64,000 nucleotides of DNA, taken from contig JAHOYV010000014.1 in the NCBI GenBank assembly GCA_019038745.1, forward strand, positions 23,376 through 87,375, written 5' to 3'. Of the stretch, positions 18,888-29,738 are shown piece by piece. Source of the stretch: Gemmatimonadales bacterium (GTDB taxonomy: Bacteria > Krumholzibacteriota > Krumholzibacteriia > LZORAL124-64-63). Each line of letters opens with the position of its first letter. Position 1 is the stretch's first letter. The position numbers and the translations under genes are program-made. The notes beneath the pieces are model-generated. The model searched no databases, was not told the origin of the DNA, and saw only the letters and a program-made list of their open reading frames with translations.

Positions 18888-18889
18888 TC
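18850..18889 (-). terminator. Candidate terminator of the kinase-TPR gene
   Basis: Nested stem GAGTT/AACTC (18863-18867 with 18885-18889) encloses a GGAG/CTCC stem. On the minus strand a run of five T follows about nine bases later (18854-18850). The distance to the T-run is long, so it may be inefficient. Confidence 0.4.
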
Positions 18890-21230
18890 AATTCCGAAAT
18901 CCTTCCCCCGGGGGAAATCCCGCCCGGCCCAACAAGTCCACAAACCGAGCATCCTCCCGATAAGCACCAAAAGCCGGCATAGAGAGCATGTGAATAGTCG
19001 GCGATCTTTCGATGTAAGCTTTCTCCAGCCACAAAAACGTATTATCCACATCGCCCCCCAAGGCAAAATACGGCGCGACATCAAGTGGATTGGAATATTC
19101 ACTTCCGAACAGTTCGGCAAGCCGTTCACCGCAGACAATAAAGGCGGCCTGAATGCCAAGTTTCCGATACGCTTCTTCCGTGATTGGCGCCCACGTGGAA
19201 TCTCGTCCTGTGGTAGAGTGGCGCAATTCCACCATGGCCTCTTCGTGCCGGCCCAATTGGTAGTAAGCACTACAAAGGTAATACCACCCCACTTGGGGGT
19301 CCCCTGAAAACTCCCGCCACTTTTCGATCTCCGGGATCGTCTCGGAATACCGGTGGGCAAGCACAAGGTAAACCCAAACCGGCAGGTTCCTGAGGTAGGA
19401 GTAGGGGTCGAACCGGCGGGCACGCATTACCATTTCCACGGCCTCGTCGGGATACCCGTAACCGACCCGGACGGTGGCCAGGCCATGGAGAGCATCGCCG
19501 TCGTTGGGATTCGCTTCCAGCGCCTGACGGAACTCTCGTTCGGCGGCGGACCAATCCCAGTTGAAATACAATTCCACGAAACCCAAGACGGTGTGCGCAA
19601 TGCTCAGGCCGGGGTCAAGTTCAAGCGTTTTACGCGCGGACTCCTGGGCCAGCGGAAAAAGCTCCCGTGAGGACATGTCTTCCACGACGCTGAAAACGAT
19701 GTAGGATCCGGCCAAGCCAGCATGGGCCGGGGCAAACGTTGGTTCGGCTGCGATAGCCTGTTGAAAGAACCGGCGTGACTCAAGGGCGTCGTTTTCGGTG
19801 AATTTGTAGAGGTGGTGCAGGCCTCGCAAATACATCTCGTAGACTTCGGGATCAACGGTGCGATCGGCCGCCAGTTGATCTTGTTGTCGAGGTGTCAAGG
19901 CAACTTGGATTTCGGCGGCAATCGACCCAGCCACCTCGCTGAGCAGATTCAGGATGTCCTGGAGGTCGCGATTATAATCTTCGGCCCAGAGGTGTTCGTC
20001 GTTGGACCCCCTGATCAACTGGGCGGTGATCCGCACCTGATCTCCGACCCGCAAAACAGACCCCTCGATCAAGGCGTCCACGTCCAGTTCCCTCGCGATC
20101 TCAGGGATTGACTTGTCGGTCTCCCGGTAAAACATGGCCGTGGTCCGGGAGATGACGCGCAGGTTGCGGATCTTGGATAGCTCCGTCAGCAGAGCTTCTT
20201 GCATGCCGTCGACAAAGAAATCCTGATCTGGGTCGTTCATCATGTTATTAAACGGCAGCACAGCCAGGGATCGAATAGGTTCGGGGTCTTTCTCGCCCAT
20301 CCACAGGTCACGAAAATTGCCGATGTTCAGGCTGGCGAAAAACACCGTTAAAACCAGGGCGGCGGCAAGGACACCTCCGATAATTATCAAGGGACGCCGG
20401 ACAACAGAGGTCTTGCCCGACTGCGGAGCCAGGTTCAATTTCCGGGTCCGGGTTTCAGGGCCAACCGTTTCGTTCGCAACCCACAGGGAGTCCTTAACTG
20501 ACCTCAGATCGACCAGTAGATCATCCACGTGCTGGTATCGTTGGGAGCGGTTTTTGGCAAGGGCCTTGCCGACGATTGTTTCCAGTTCCACCGGAACCCC
20601 GGTTCGTAGCCCGGTCAAGGGTTCGGGGTCATCATTCAAAATGGAGTAAATCACCGCCTGTCCGTCATCGCCTTGAAAGGCTTTTCGCCCGCTGACCATT
20701 TCGTATAGCATCACGCCGAGAGCCCAGATGTCCACGCGGCGGTCCACGTCTTCACCACGACACTGTTCGGGAGACATGTAGCCGGGCGTGCCCAGAGTGG
20801 TGCTGGCCACGGTAAGCTTGGTGTGACTTGGGGACAGGGCCAGACCTGTTTCGGCGACCATGATGTTGGCTGGTTTAATGTCGCGGTGAATCACCCCGTG
20901 ACCGTGGGCTTCACCCAGCGGAAGAGGCCCGGCCTTGATTCTGTCTCTCAGGATTTGCCCCTCGATACAGGCCATGGCGATGTACATTTGATCATTGGTT
21001 TCGTCTATTTCGTAGACGGTGCAGATGTTTGGATGATGAAGCGCCGCCGCGGCCTGGGCTTCGTGCAGGAAACGGGACTTCGCATCCGGTTCACGGGTTA
21101 ATTCGGGGGCCAGAAATTTGAGGGCGACGGTGCGTTTGAGTTTTTCGTCGAGGGCCTTGTAGACCATGCCCATCCCTCCTGCCCCAAGCAGGGAGAGGAT
21201 TTTGTAGTGGGCAATGGTCTTGCCGATCAT
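18888..21230 (-). CDS. Degenerate Ser/Thr protein kinase with TolB-like and TPR domains
   Basis: 780 aa from ATG 21230 (AGGGGG six bases upstream). The N-terminal PknB-like kinase domain has the Gly loop GAGGMG (16-21), Lys38, Glu57 and HRDIKPAN (HRD 115-117), and SPE at 153-155. However, the segment before HRD is about 20 residues shorter than usual. After PANIMV the text continues AETGLALSPSHTKLT, so the strand carrying DFG is missing. A membrane segment (PLIIIGGVLAAALVLTVFFASL) follows, then a TolB-N/FlgO-like domain (SLAVLPFNNMMNDPDQDFFVDGM..LIEGSVLRVGDQVRITAQLI) and TPR repeats to the C-terminus. The architecture is common in Acidobacteriota and Gemmatimonadota. Loss of the metal-binding Asp argues for a pseudokinase. 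Confidence 0.88.
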   Translation of the reverse strand: MIGKTIAHYKILSLLGAGGMGMVYKALDEKLKRTVALKFLAPELTREPDAKSRFLHEAQAAAALHHPNICTVYEIDETNDQMYIAMACIEGQILRDRIKAGPLPLGEAHGHGVIHRDIKPANIMVAETGLALSPSHTKLTVASTTLGTPGYMSPEQCRGEDVDRRVDIWALGVMLYEMVSGRKAFQGDDGQAVIYSILNDDPEPLTGLRTGVPVELETIVGKALAKNRSQRYQHVDDLLVDLRSVKDSLWVANETVGPETRTRKLNLAPQSGKTSVVRRPLIIIGGVLAAALVLTVFFASLNIGNFRDLWMGEKDPEPIRSLAVLPFNNMMNDPDQDFFVDGMQEALLTELSKIRNLRVISRTTAMFYRETDKSIPEIARELDVDALIEGSVLRVGDQVRITAQLIRGSNDEHLWAEDYNRDLQDILNLLSEVAGSIAAEIQVALTPRQQDQLAADRTVDPEVYEMYLRGLHHLYKFTENDALESRRFFQQAIAAEPTFAPAHAGLAGSYIVFSVVEDMSSRELFPLAQESARKTLELDPGLSIAHTVLGFVELYFNWDWSAAEREFRQALEANPNDGDALHGLATVRVGYGYPDEAVEMVMRARRFDPYSYLRNLPVWVYLVLAHRYSETIPEIEKWREFSGDPQVGWYYLCSAYYQLGRHEEAMVELRHSTTGRDSTWAPITEEAYRKLGIQAAFIVCGERLAELFGSEYSNPLDVAPYFALGGDVDNTFLWLEKAYIERSPTIHMLSMPAFGAYREDARFVDLLGRAGFPPGEGFRN

Positions 21231-21432
21231 GTGATCCCCCTGTGATTCTTCGGCATAGGGAGAGCAAAACAACAGGTGCGCGATCCAGTGTGGGATCATT
21301 TTAGCGCAGATTGGGGGGCAGGCTGGGGTTCGTGACGGGGCCATTGGGGCCATAACGCCAATCATCAAAAACAAAACCCCCAGGGGGATCCGCCCTGAAA
21401 AGTTGGCAAAAAACAACCCCAAAAAAACTAGG

Positions 21433-21467
21433 TTGCATTGCGATCTAGATAGTGTTACTATCTACAC
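21433..21467 (+). promoter_or_regulatory. padR promoter overlapping an operator palindrome
   Basis: TTGCAT (21433-21438) and TACTAT (21456-21461) are 17 bases apart. A perfect inverted repeat TAGATAGT-gtt-ACTATCTA (21446-21464) covers the -10 element, a natural site for PadR autorepression. The predicted start point coincides with the padR ATG at 21468 and no ribosome-binding sequence is present, so the mRNA may be leaderless. Confidence 0.6.
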
Positions 21468-21803
21468 ATGAAAGACGAAAGAAAAGCCCAATGGCTCCGT
21501 GGAGTTCTTGACCTTTGCGTTCTGTCGGCCCTAACAAACGGCGAGCGCTACGGGTACGAGCTGTCCCAACAACTCGCCAATGCAGGTCTTGGCACGGTCA
21601 AAGGGGGAACCTTGTATCCCCTTCTGGCCCGTTTGGAAAAAGCAGGTCATGTGGCTACCGAGTGGCGCGAAGGTTCCCAGGGCCCTGGCCGCAAATATTA
21701 TTCCCTGACAGACAGTGGACACCTCCATCTCAAGACCCAGGCTTCAAACTGGAAGATCTTTTCCAGCCTGGTGGGCCGGCTGCTGAAGCAGGAAGGAAGT
21801 TGA
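21468..21803 (+). CDS. PadR-family transcriptional regulator
   Basis: 111 aa. The winged HTH of the PadR family is clear: WLRGVLDLCVLSALTNGERYGYELSQQL, then KGGTLYPLLARLEKAGHV and PGRKYYSLTDSG. It is a short PadR-s2-type protein without the long C-terminal effector part. The ATG is only seven bases after a -10 element, with an inverted repeat over the promoter, so autoregulation is likely. The next gene, one base downstream, encodes a HAAS-domain protein, a frequent partner of PadR regulators. Confidence 0.93.
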   Translation: MKDERKAQWLRGVLDLCVLSALTNGERYGYELSQQLANAGLGTVKGGTLYPLLARLEKAGHVATEWREGSQGPGRKYYSLTDSGHLHLKTQASNWKIFSSLVGRLLKQEGS

Positions 21804-21804
21804 A

Positions 21805-22335
21805 ATGAACATGGAATCATACCTTGGTGAATTAACGGCTCAGTTGCAACGACTTGGAGTCAGTGAGGGCAGGATTGGGGAAATCATCGCGGAGGTGGAA
21901 AGCCATCTGACTGAAAGCGGGGAAATGCCCGTCGAGGCTTTTGGTCCGGCGGCCGAATATGCAGAGGAAATGGCAGCCCTCGCTGAAAAAAATTCTGAAC
22001 ATACAGACGATTCGGCCAATCCTGCCAATAATCCAAATCCTGCCGATTTGAGCACAATCCGGTATCACCACCGCACTTTCCGGGCCACAGCCATTGATGA
22101 AATGGGAATCTTGAAATATGCTGGCAAGGACGGTTGGGAACTTGTGGACGTAGGGGCTTTGGCCTTGTTCTGCCGCCGCCCAGTGGATTTGTCCTTGGCT
22201 CACCGGTGGGAATACAAAAGGCGCACAGGAACCCACAACCGCATCATCAAGGAAGAAATGGCCGCCGCCCAGTGGGAGCCTTGCGGGAATTGGATTGTCT
22301 TTCACTATTTCAAGCGAGAAAATGGAATTCGTTGA
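21805..22335 (+). CDS. HAAS-domain protein, PadR partner
   Basis: 176 aa. Residues 1-55 (YLGELTAQLQRLGVSEGRIGEIIAEVESHL...FGPAAEYAEEMA) match the HAAS helical signalling domain that usually accompanies PadR regulators. The rest (RTFRATAIDEMGILKYAGKDGWELVDVG...RWEYKRR) contains two GxxxWE-type strands like DUF4177. Unlike typical HAAS proteins there is no membrane segment, so it is predicted to be cytoplasmic. The start has AGGAAGGAAG upstream. It is co-transcribed with padR and may tune its activity; that is inference from the known pairing. Confidence 0.75.
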   Translation: MNMESYLGELTAQLQRLGVSEGRIGEIIAEVESHLTESGEMPVEAFGPAAEYAEEMAALAEKNSEHTDDSANPANNPNPADLSTIRYHHRTFRATAIDEMGILKYAGKDGWELVDVGALALFCRRPVDLSLAHRWEYKRRTGTHNRIIKEEMAAAQWEPCGNWIVFHYFKRENGIR

Positions 22336-22361
22336 CATCCCATCGCTTTGATAGCTAATTT
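22332..22361 (+). promoter_or_regulatory. Candidate atp operon promoter
   Basis: TTGACA at 22332-22337 (overlapping the end of the HAAS gene) and a weak TAATTT at 22356-22361, 18 bases apart, precede atpI. The -10 fit is poor. Confidence 0.3.
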
Positions 22362-22407
22362 CTGCGAAATTCAAAGAGAGCCAACCAGCTAACCGGGGGA
22401 AATTAAA

Positions 22408-22818
22408 GTGAACGGATCGCTTCTTGCCAAAGTCCGGATCTGGACGACAGCAAGCGCAATCTTTATCGCATCCATCAGTTGGTTCGCTGTTTCTCCAGAG
22501 TTCGGCCTTGGTGTTTTCTTGACCGCCTTGTGGGCTGTGGCCGGTTTCTGGACTTTGGAAAAGATATTGCGCCAGGCGGCGAGGCCTCCGGGAACACCCA
22601 GAAATGGTTTCGCCATAGCCCTCTGGATTGTTGCAAAATTAGCTATTTACGGGTTGGCGGTTTGGGTGTTATTTTCCCGTCCGCTTCCGGTGTTTAGCCA
22701 TGTCGTGGGCTTTTCGATCCTGATGGTGATCCTGGTGATCCTGGGAGCGAATGCGCGCGCTGATGAAATCAAGAAACCTCGCCAGCCGACCGAGCAGGGG
22801 GACGATGCTCAAGTCTAG
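22408..22818 (+). CDS. atpI: ATP synthase subunit I (AtpI-like)
   Basis: 136 aa from a GTG start with a G-rich site (CCGGGGG) upstream. Four hydrophobic segments (TTASAIFIASISWFAV, LGVFLTALWAVAGFWTL, FAIALWIVAKLAIYGLAVWVLF, VGFSILMVILVILGA) and a polar C-terminal tail match the AtpI pattern. AtpI helps assembly of the c-ring. Sequence identity to known AtpI is low, so the call rests on topology and on the position directly before atpB, which it overlaps. Confidence 0.75.
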   Translation: MNGSLLAKVRIWTTASAIFIASISWFAVSPEFGLGVFLTALWAVAGFWTLEKILRQAARPPGTPRNGFAIALWIVAKLAIYGLAVWVLFSRPLPVFSHVVGFSILMVILVILGANARADEIKKPRQPTEQGDDAQV

Positions 22819-23818
22819 CATGTTCAATCTTGCCATTCTGATCCTTGCTTTGGGCGCCGTTCTTTGGATTGCCCCCACGGCTTTGGCACAACATCAGGAT
22901 GACTCGCACGCCACAACCGATCAACACGCAGACGACCCACATACCGCCGCATCTCACGCCGAGGATACCGGCGTTCACGGTACAGATGCTCATGGTGCAG
23001 ATGCTCACGGTGCCGAACATTCCAATATCCCGCATATGGCCAATCTCGTGGCGTTCCTCTCGCCCTTTCTGCCGGCCGTGGTCGGGGACAATCTTGCCGC
23101 CTTCGTTGATCCATTCTTTTCCTTGATAGTGATCATCCTGCTGGCCTGGCTTTTTGTAGGCGTGAGTAAAAACCTCTCCGCGCGAAATCCCGGCCGGCTG
23201 CAGATGGGCGTTGAAATGCTGATCGGCGGGTTGTACGGTTTGTTCCATACGGTGATCGGTCCTTCGGCGCGTCGATACACACCGTTCCTGGGTTCGCTGT
23301 TTATCTTCATCTGGATCAACAACCTTTTCGGGCTGCTGCCTCTTGGTCACTCCGCCACTTCCAGTTTCGCGACCACGACGTTTGCCCTCGGCCTGATGAC
23401 CTTCTGTTACGTTCAGTTCTATGCTCTGCGGCTGAATGGAATCGGCGGCTACCTGCACCACATGGCGGGATCGCCGCGTACGGGGATGGACTGGGGCTTT
23501 TCCATACTACTGTTCCCATTGCACCTCCTGGGCGAGTTGATCAAGCCGGTCAGCCTCAGCCTGCGTCTTTTCGGGAACATCTTCGGTGAAGACACCCTGG
23601 TCGCCACGATGGTGATCCTTGGTTATATACTCATGAATTTGATCCCCGGAACCGAGAGCATCTCCGGCTTCCTGCCGGGTGTACCTCTGCAGGTGCCCTT
23701 CTACTTCCTGGGACTGTTGTCTTGTACGATCCAGGCGCTGGTCTTCACGCTCCTGGCCACGGTTTACATTGCCCTTTGGCTTCCTCACGGTGATCACGAT
23801 GAGGAGCATGGGCATTAA
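22805..23818 (+). CDS. atpB: ATP synthase Fo subunit a, with secreted His-rich N-terminal extension
   Basis: 337 aa from ATG 22805 (AGGGGG just upstream; overlaps atpI). Residues of about 6-28 form a signal peptide (FNLAILILALGAVLWIAPTALA). A His-rich periplasmic segment of about 50 residues with HGADAHGA-type repeats follows. The conserved subunit a core comes after: FIWINNLFGLLPLG, and the essential Arg in KPVSLSLRLFGNIFGEDT. The C-terminus is again His-rich (HGDHDEEHGH). The subunit forms the proton half-channels against the c-ring. Long N-terminal extensions of subunit a occur in some phyla, but the His density is notable. Confidence 0.95.
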   Translation: MLKSSMFNLAILILALGAVLWIAPTALAQHQDDSHATTDQHADDPHTAASHAEDTGVHGTDAHGADAHGAEHSNIPHMANLVAFLSPFLPAVVGDNLAAFVDPFFSLIVIILLAWLFVGVSKNLSARNPGRLQMGVEMLIGGLYGLFHTVIGPSARRYTPFLGSLFIFIWINNLFGLLPLGHSATSSFATTTFALGLMTFCYVQFYALRLNGIGGYLHHMAGSPRTGMDWGFSILLFPLHLLGELIKPVSLSLRLFGNIFGEDTLVATMVILGYILMNLIPGTESISGFLPGVPLQVPFYFLGLLSCTIQALVFTLLATVYIALWLPHGDHDEEHGH

Positions 23819-23914
23819 TCCGGACTTTTCGGTCCGGCAACCGGCGGGGTGACCCGCCAGGGTGCGGTGCGAGCTCAAACCAGGCTCGAGGCGCACTTGA
23901 ACAAGGAGAAAACA

Positions 23915-24142
23915 ATGGACGGGAATATTCTGGGACTGGGTCTTCCTATCGGATTGGGTTTGGCCGCCATCGGTTCGGGTCTTGGCCTGGGTAAGGCCGT
24001 TGAGGGTGCCATGGGTGCAATGGGCCGTCAGCCGGAAGCCATCGGGCAGATCCAGGTTGCCATGATCATCGGTTGCGCCTTCATCGAGGCCCTGACGATC
24101 TATGCCCTGGTTGCCACCATCATGCTGATGGGTAATCTCTAG
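23915..24142 (+). CDS. atpE: ATP synthase Fo subunit c
   Basis: 75 aa from ATG 23915, with AAGGAG at 23903-23908; an upstream in-frame ATG at 23849 is rejected. Two hydrophobic helices are joined by the RQPEAIGQ loop. The ion-carrying Glu is in [14 protein letters not shown]. The positions that bind Na+ in sodium-type rings (the Gln before GKAVE and the Ser after Glu) are Ser and Ala here, so a proton-driven enzyme is expected. Confidence 0.96.
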   Translation: MDGNILGLGLPIGLGLAAIGSGLGLGKAVEGAMGAMGRQPEAIGQIQVAMIIGCAFIEALTIYALVATIMLMGNL

Positions 24143-24221
24143 AATTGTCGGGTTCGCCCAGCGTGCGCCGACATCATGTCGCGATGGACGCGGGGAAACT
24201 TGACCCGGAAGGGTACCTGTC

Positions 24222-24731
24222 ATGGAAATGGTCATCCCGAAAATACCGCAGTTGATCACCCAGGTGATCGGCTTCCTCATTTTCGTCTGGATTCTGCGCA
24301 AGTATGCGTGGGGCCCGATTCTCGACATGCTGGACGAGCGCCGCGGCAAGATCGACGGTGACTACCAGGCGGCAGAGAAGAATCTGGCCGAGTCCGAGGA
24401 GCTGCGGGGCGAATTCGAGCTCAAGCTGACAGACATCAAGGTCATTGAGCGGGAGAAAGTTCAGGAAGCGGTCAAGCGGGGCGAGGAGATGGCGGGCGGC
24501 ATTGTGGGCAAGGCCCGTGAGCAGGCCGAGGACTCCCGGACCAAGGCCGAGCAGGATATCGAGATTGAGACCCAAAAAGCCCAGCTCGGGCTGCGCGACT
24601 CGGTGGTCAATCTCGCCATCGGGGCGGCGGAGAAGGTCATCGGCGAGCGGATGGACAACGAACTGCACCGCAAGCTGATCCAGGAATACATCGACAATCT
24701 GCCGCAGCCCGGGGAGTCGCCCAATGCGTGA
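24222..24731 (+). CDS. atpF: ATP synthase Fo subunit b
   Basis: 169 aa. A single N-terminal membrane helix (LITQVIGFLIFVWILRKYAW) is followed by a long charged helix (DERRGKIDGDYQAAEKNLAE...) that forms the peripheral stalk. The start codon at 24222 has GGAAGGG upstream; the ATG at 24228 is an alternative. Only one b gene is present, so the stalk is probably a homodimer. The end overlaps atpH by eight bases. Confidence 0.95.
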   Translation: MEMVIPKIPQLITQVIGFLIFVWILRKYAWGPILDMLDERRGKIDGDYQAAEKNLAESEELRGEFELKLTDIKVIEREKVQEAVKRGEEMAGGIVGKAREQAEDSRTKAEQDIEIETQKAQLGLRDSVVNLAIGAAEKVIGERMDNELHRKLIQEYIDNLPQPGESPNA

Positions 24732-25272
24732 TCGCAAAGTAGCGGTGCGTTATGCGGGGGCCTTGCTGACCTCGGCCAAAGCCGAGGGCGTTTTGAATGA
24801 TGTGGCCGAATCTTTCGCGGCGGTCCTGAACGTTTTGAACGCCAACAAGGATCTGGGCATTTTTCTCCACAGCCCACAGGTAAGAACCCAAGAGAAGAAG
24901 GAACTCCTGAACAAGGTGTTCAGCGGCAACATCGAGTCGGTTCTGCTGCGCTTCTTCTACTTGTTGATAGACAAGAAGCGAATCGAGAACATCCTGGATA
25001 TCGGCGAGGAGTTCGCCGATCAGGTGGAGAAGGACCAGGGCGTGGTTCGCGCCCGGGTCGTGACCGCCATCGAGTTGCCTGCGGATTTGGCCGAGTTGCT
25101 GCAAGGCAAGCTGACCAACCTGACCGGCGCCCGGGTTATCCTGGAAAATAAAATTGATCCGGCCGTGGTCGGGGGCGTGTGCGTGACTTTGGGGGACAAG
25201 ATCCTCGACGGCACTGTGCGCGCGAATCTCGACTCACTGCGCAAGAAGCTGGAAAAGGCCCAGGTGCGCTGA
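24724..25272 (+). CDS. atpH: ATP synthase F1 subunit delta
   Basis: 182 aa. The N-terminal helical domain (VAVRYAGALLTSAKAEGVLNDV) binds the top of alpha subunits. The C-terminal signature is DPAVVGGVCVTLGDKILDGTVRANLDSLRKKL, the conserved OSCP/delta motif. It links the b-dimer to F1. Translational coupling to atpF by overlap is evident. Confidence 0.96.
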   Translation: MRDRKVAVRYAGALLTSAKAEGVLNDVAESFAAVLNVLNANKDLGIFLHSPQVRTQEKKELLNKVFSGNIESVLLRFFYLLIDKKRIENILDIGEEFADQVEKDQGVVRARVVTAIELPADLAELLQGKLTNLTGARVILENKIDPAVVGGVCVTLGDKILDGTVRANLDSLRKKLEKAQVR

Positions 25273-25348
25273 TCGAATGGATTTTGCGTCTCTGGACTGA
25301 TGTGAATGGAAGGCGAATTTTCGCCGGACTCAAACGAGGAGATGGGCA

Positions 25349-26854
25349 TTGAAACTTAGGCCTGAGGAGATCAGCTCGGTACTTAGCCAGGAGCTGAACA
25401 GTTACGACCGCGACCTCGAGGTCGAGAGCGTCGGTACGATCCTTCAGGTGGGCGATGGCATCGCCCGCGTATACGGCCTGCGGGATGTGATGGCCGGCGA
25501 GATGGTGCAGTTTCCGGGAGATATCTTCGGCATGGTGTTGAACCTCGAAGAAGACTCCGTGGGCGTTGCCATTCTCGGTGAGGACACGCACATCAAGGAA
25601 GGCGATCAGGTCACCAGGACCGGTACGATCGCCTCGGTTCCGGTTGGTGACGGCGTCGTGGGTCGTGTGCTGAACGCCGTGGGTCAGCCCATCGACGGCG
25701 AGGGGCCGGTGCCCAGCACCGAGACCCGGAGTATCGAACTGAAGGCGCCGGGCGTGACGGCGCGTCAACCGGTGGGCCAACCCCTGATGACCGGGCTCAA
25801 GTCCATCGATTCAATGATCCCCATTGGTCGCGGCCAACGCGAACTGATCATCGGCGATCGAGGCACCGGCAAGACCGCCATCGCCATCGACGCGATCATC
25901 AACCAGAAGGGCAAGGGCGTTCACTGTTTCTATGTGGCCATCGGCCAGAAGCAGTCCACCGTTGCCGGCGTGCACAAGAAGCTGAAGGAACACGGCGCGA
26001 TGGAATTCACCACCATCATCGCCGCCAGCGCCAGCGAGCCTGCTCCGCTGCTCTTCCTCGCGCCCTACACCGGCTGCACCATGGCCGAGCATGTGATGTG
26101 GCAAGGCAAGGACACGCTGGTCGTTTACGACGATCTTTCCAAGCAGGCCAACGCCTATCGTCAAATGTCCCTGTTGCTGCGTCGTCCTCCCGGACGCGAA
26201 GCTTTCCCGGGTGACGTATTCTATCTACACAGCCGGTTGCTCGAGCGTTCGGTTAAGCTTTCCGACGAAAACGGCGGCGGGTCCCTGACCGCTCTGCCGA
26301 TCATCGAAACACAGGCCAGCGATGTGTCGGCCTATATCCCAACCAACGTGATCTCCATCACCGATGGGCAGATTTTCCTGGAGAACGACTTGTTCTACCA
26401 GGGCATCCGTCCTGCGGTGAACGTGGGTATCTCGGTCTCCCGTGTGGGTGGCGCCGCGCAGACCAAAGCCATGAAGAAGGTGGCCGGTTCGCTGCGCCTG
26501 GACCTGGCCCAGTTCCGCGAACTGCAGGCTTTTGCCCAGTTCGGCAGCGACCTGGACAAAGCCACGCAACGCCAGCTCACACGAGGCGAGCGCATGGTCG
26601 AGATCCTCAAGCAGGACCAATACGTGCCCATGGCCAATGAAAAACAGGTGGCTATTATCTTTGCCGCCGCCAAGGGTTTTCTGGATGACGTGGCGATCGG
26701 GGACGTCAAGGAATGGGAAGTCGACTTCCACGCCTTCATGGCCGACAAGCACTCGAATGTGCTGCACGCCATTGCCGAAAGCGGCAAGTTGGAGGATCAG
26801 ACCGTCGAGGATCTGACCCACGCGATCAAGGAATTCATCGCCGGACGACAGTAG
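25349..26854 (+). CDS. atpA: ATP synthase F1 subunit alpha
   Basis: 501 aa with a TTG start at 25349 and GAGGAGA nearby. Walker A is GDRGTGKT, preceded by the N-terminal beta-barrel ([22 protein letters not shown]). The alpha-specific [21 protein letters not shown] segment is present. This is the non-catalytic nucleotide-binding subunit. The length is normal. The rare TTG start on a highly expressed subunit is mildly unusual but the family alignment fits it ([15 protein letters not shown]). Confidence 0.97.
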   Translation: MKLRPEEISSVLSQELNSYDRDLEVESVGTILQVGDGIARVYGLRDVMAGEMVQFPGDIFGMVLNLEEDSVGVAILGEDTHIKEGDQVTRTGTIASVPVGDGVVGRVLNAVGQPIDGEGPVPSTETRSIELKAPGVTARQPVGQPLMTGLKSIDSMIPIGRGQRELIIGDRGTGKTAIAIDAIINQKGKGVHCFYVAIGQKQSTVAGVHKKLKEHGAMEFTTIIAASASEPAPLLFLAPYTGCTMAEHVMWQGKDTLVVYDDLSKQANAYRQMSLLLRRPPGREAFPGDVFYLHSRLLERSVKLSDENGGGSLTALPIIETQASDVSAYIPTNVISITDGQIFLENDLFYQGIRPAVNVGISVSRVGGAAQTKAMKKVAGSLRLDLAQFRELQAFAQFGSDLDKATQRQLTRGERMVEILKQDQYVPMANEKQVAIIFAAAKGFLDDVAIGDVKEWEVDFHAFMADKHSNVLHAIAESGKLEDQTVEDLTHAIKEFIAGRQ

Positions 26855-26922
26855 TCGCCTGACCGGGACCGCGGGCGAGCAGCGCTCTGCGGCCGCACCG
26901 ATAAAGGACCAGGAGGTAACCC

Positions 26923-29251
<2,329 letters not shown>

Positions 29252-29254
29252 CCC

Positions 29255-29662
29255 ATGGCCAAGTCCTTCAAAGTGGTGATCGTCACCCCGGACAAGACAG
29301 CCTTCGAAGGCGACGCGGTGTCTGCGGTTATTCCGGGCCTGGCCGGCTACATCGGGATCTGGGCGAATCACGCCCCGTTGGTCGCCGCGACCGTGCCTGG
29401 GGTGGTATCCCTTCGAACCGATGACGCCGGGAGTAGTCATGATCTGGCCGTCGGCACCGGCTTCGTGGAAGTCAGCGACAACGTTGTGAATTTGATGGTC
29501 GACACCTGCGAAGAGGCCGGTGAGATTGATGTTGAGCGTGCAAAGAAGGCCCTGGAGAGGGCCCGTAGCCGCTTGCAGGGAATGGAAAAGGATTTGGATC
29601 GGGAGCGAGCCCGTCTGGCTGTCAGCCGGGCCCAGGCCAGGGTGCAGGCGATTGGAAAATAA
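29255..29662 (+). CDS. atpC: ATP synthase F1 subunit epsilon
   Basis: 135 aa, three bases after atpD. The N-terminal beta-sandwich (VVIVTPDKTAFEGDAVSAVIPGLAGYIGIWANHAPLV) and the C-terminal helical hairpin (IDVERAKKALERARSRLQ) are both present. It is the last gene of the operon and is followed by a strong terminator. Confidence 0.95.
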   Translation: MAKSFKVVIVTPDKTAFEGDAVSAVIPGLAGYIGIWANHAPLVAATVPGVVSLRTDDAGSSHDLAVGTGFVEVSDNVVNLMVDTCEEAGEIDVERAKKALERARSRLQGMEKDLDRERARLAVSRAQARVQAIGK

Positions 29663-29686
29663 TTTAGTTACAACTCAAGAATCCGG

Positions 29687-29720
29687 AAAACCCGCCAGGC
29701 GACGCCGAGCGGGTTTTTCT
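29687..29720 (+). terminator. Rho-independent terminator of the atp operon
   Basis: A 9-bp perfect stem AAAACCCGC / GCGGGTTTT (29687-29695 with 29709-29717) has a 13-nt loop and runs into a T-tract (GGGTTTTTCTC). It lies 25 bases after the atpC stop and separates the operon from the hybrid kinase gene. Confidence 0.88.
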
Positions 29721-29738
29721 CTAATTTGTTCAACCGGA

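Noticed and set aside
19042..19050. TTATCCACA, a perfect DnaA box
   Set aside because: It lies alone inside the kinase-TPR gene, far from parS, without further boxes or A/T-rich unwinding sequence, so it is not evidence for oriC.
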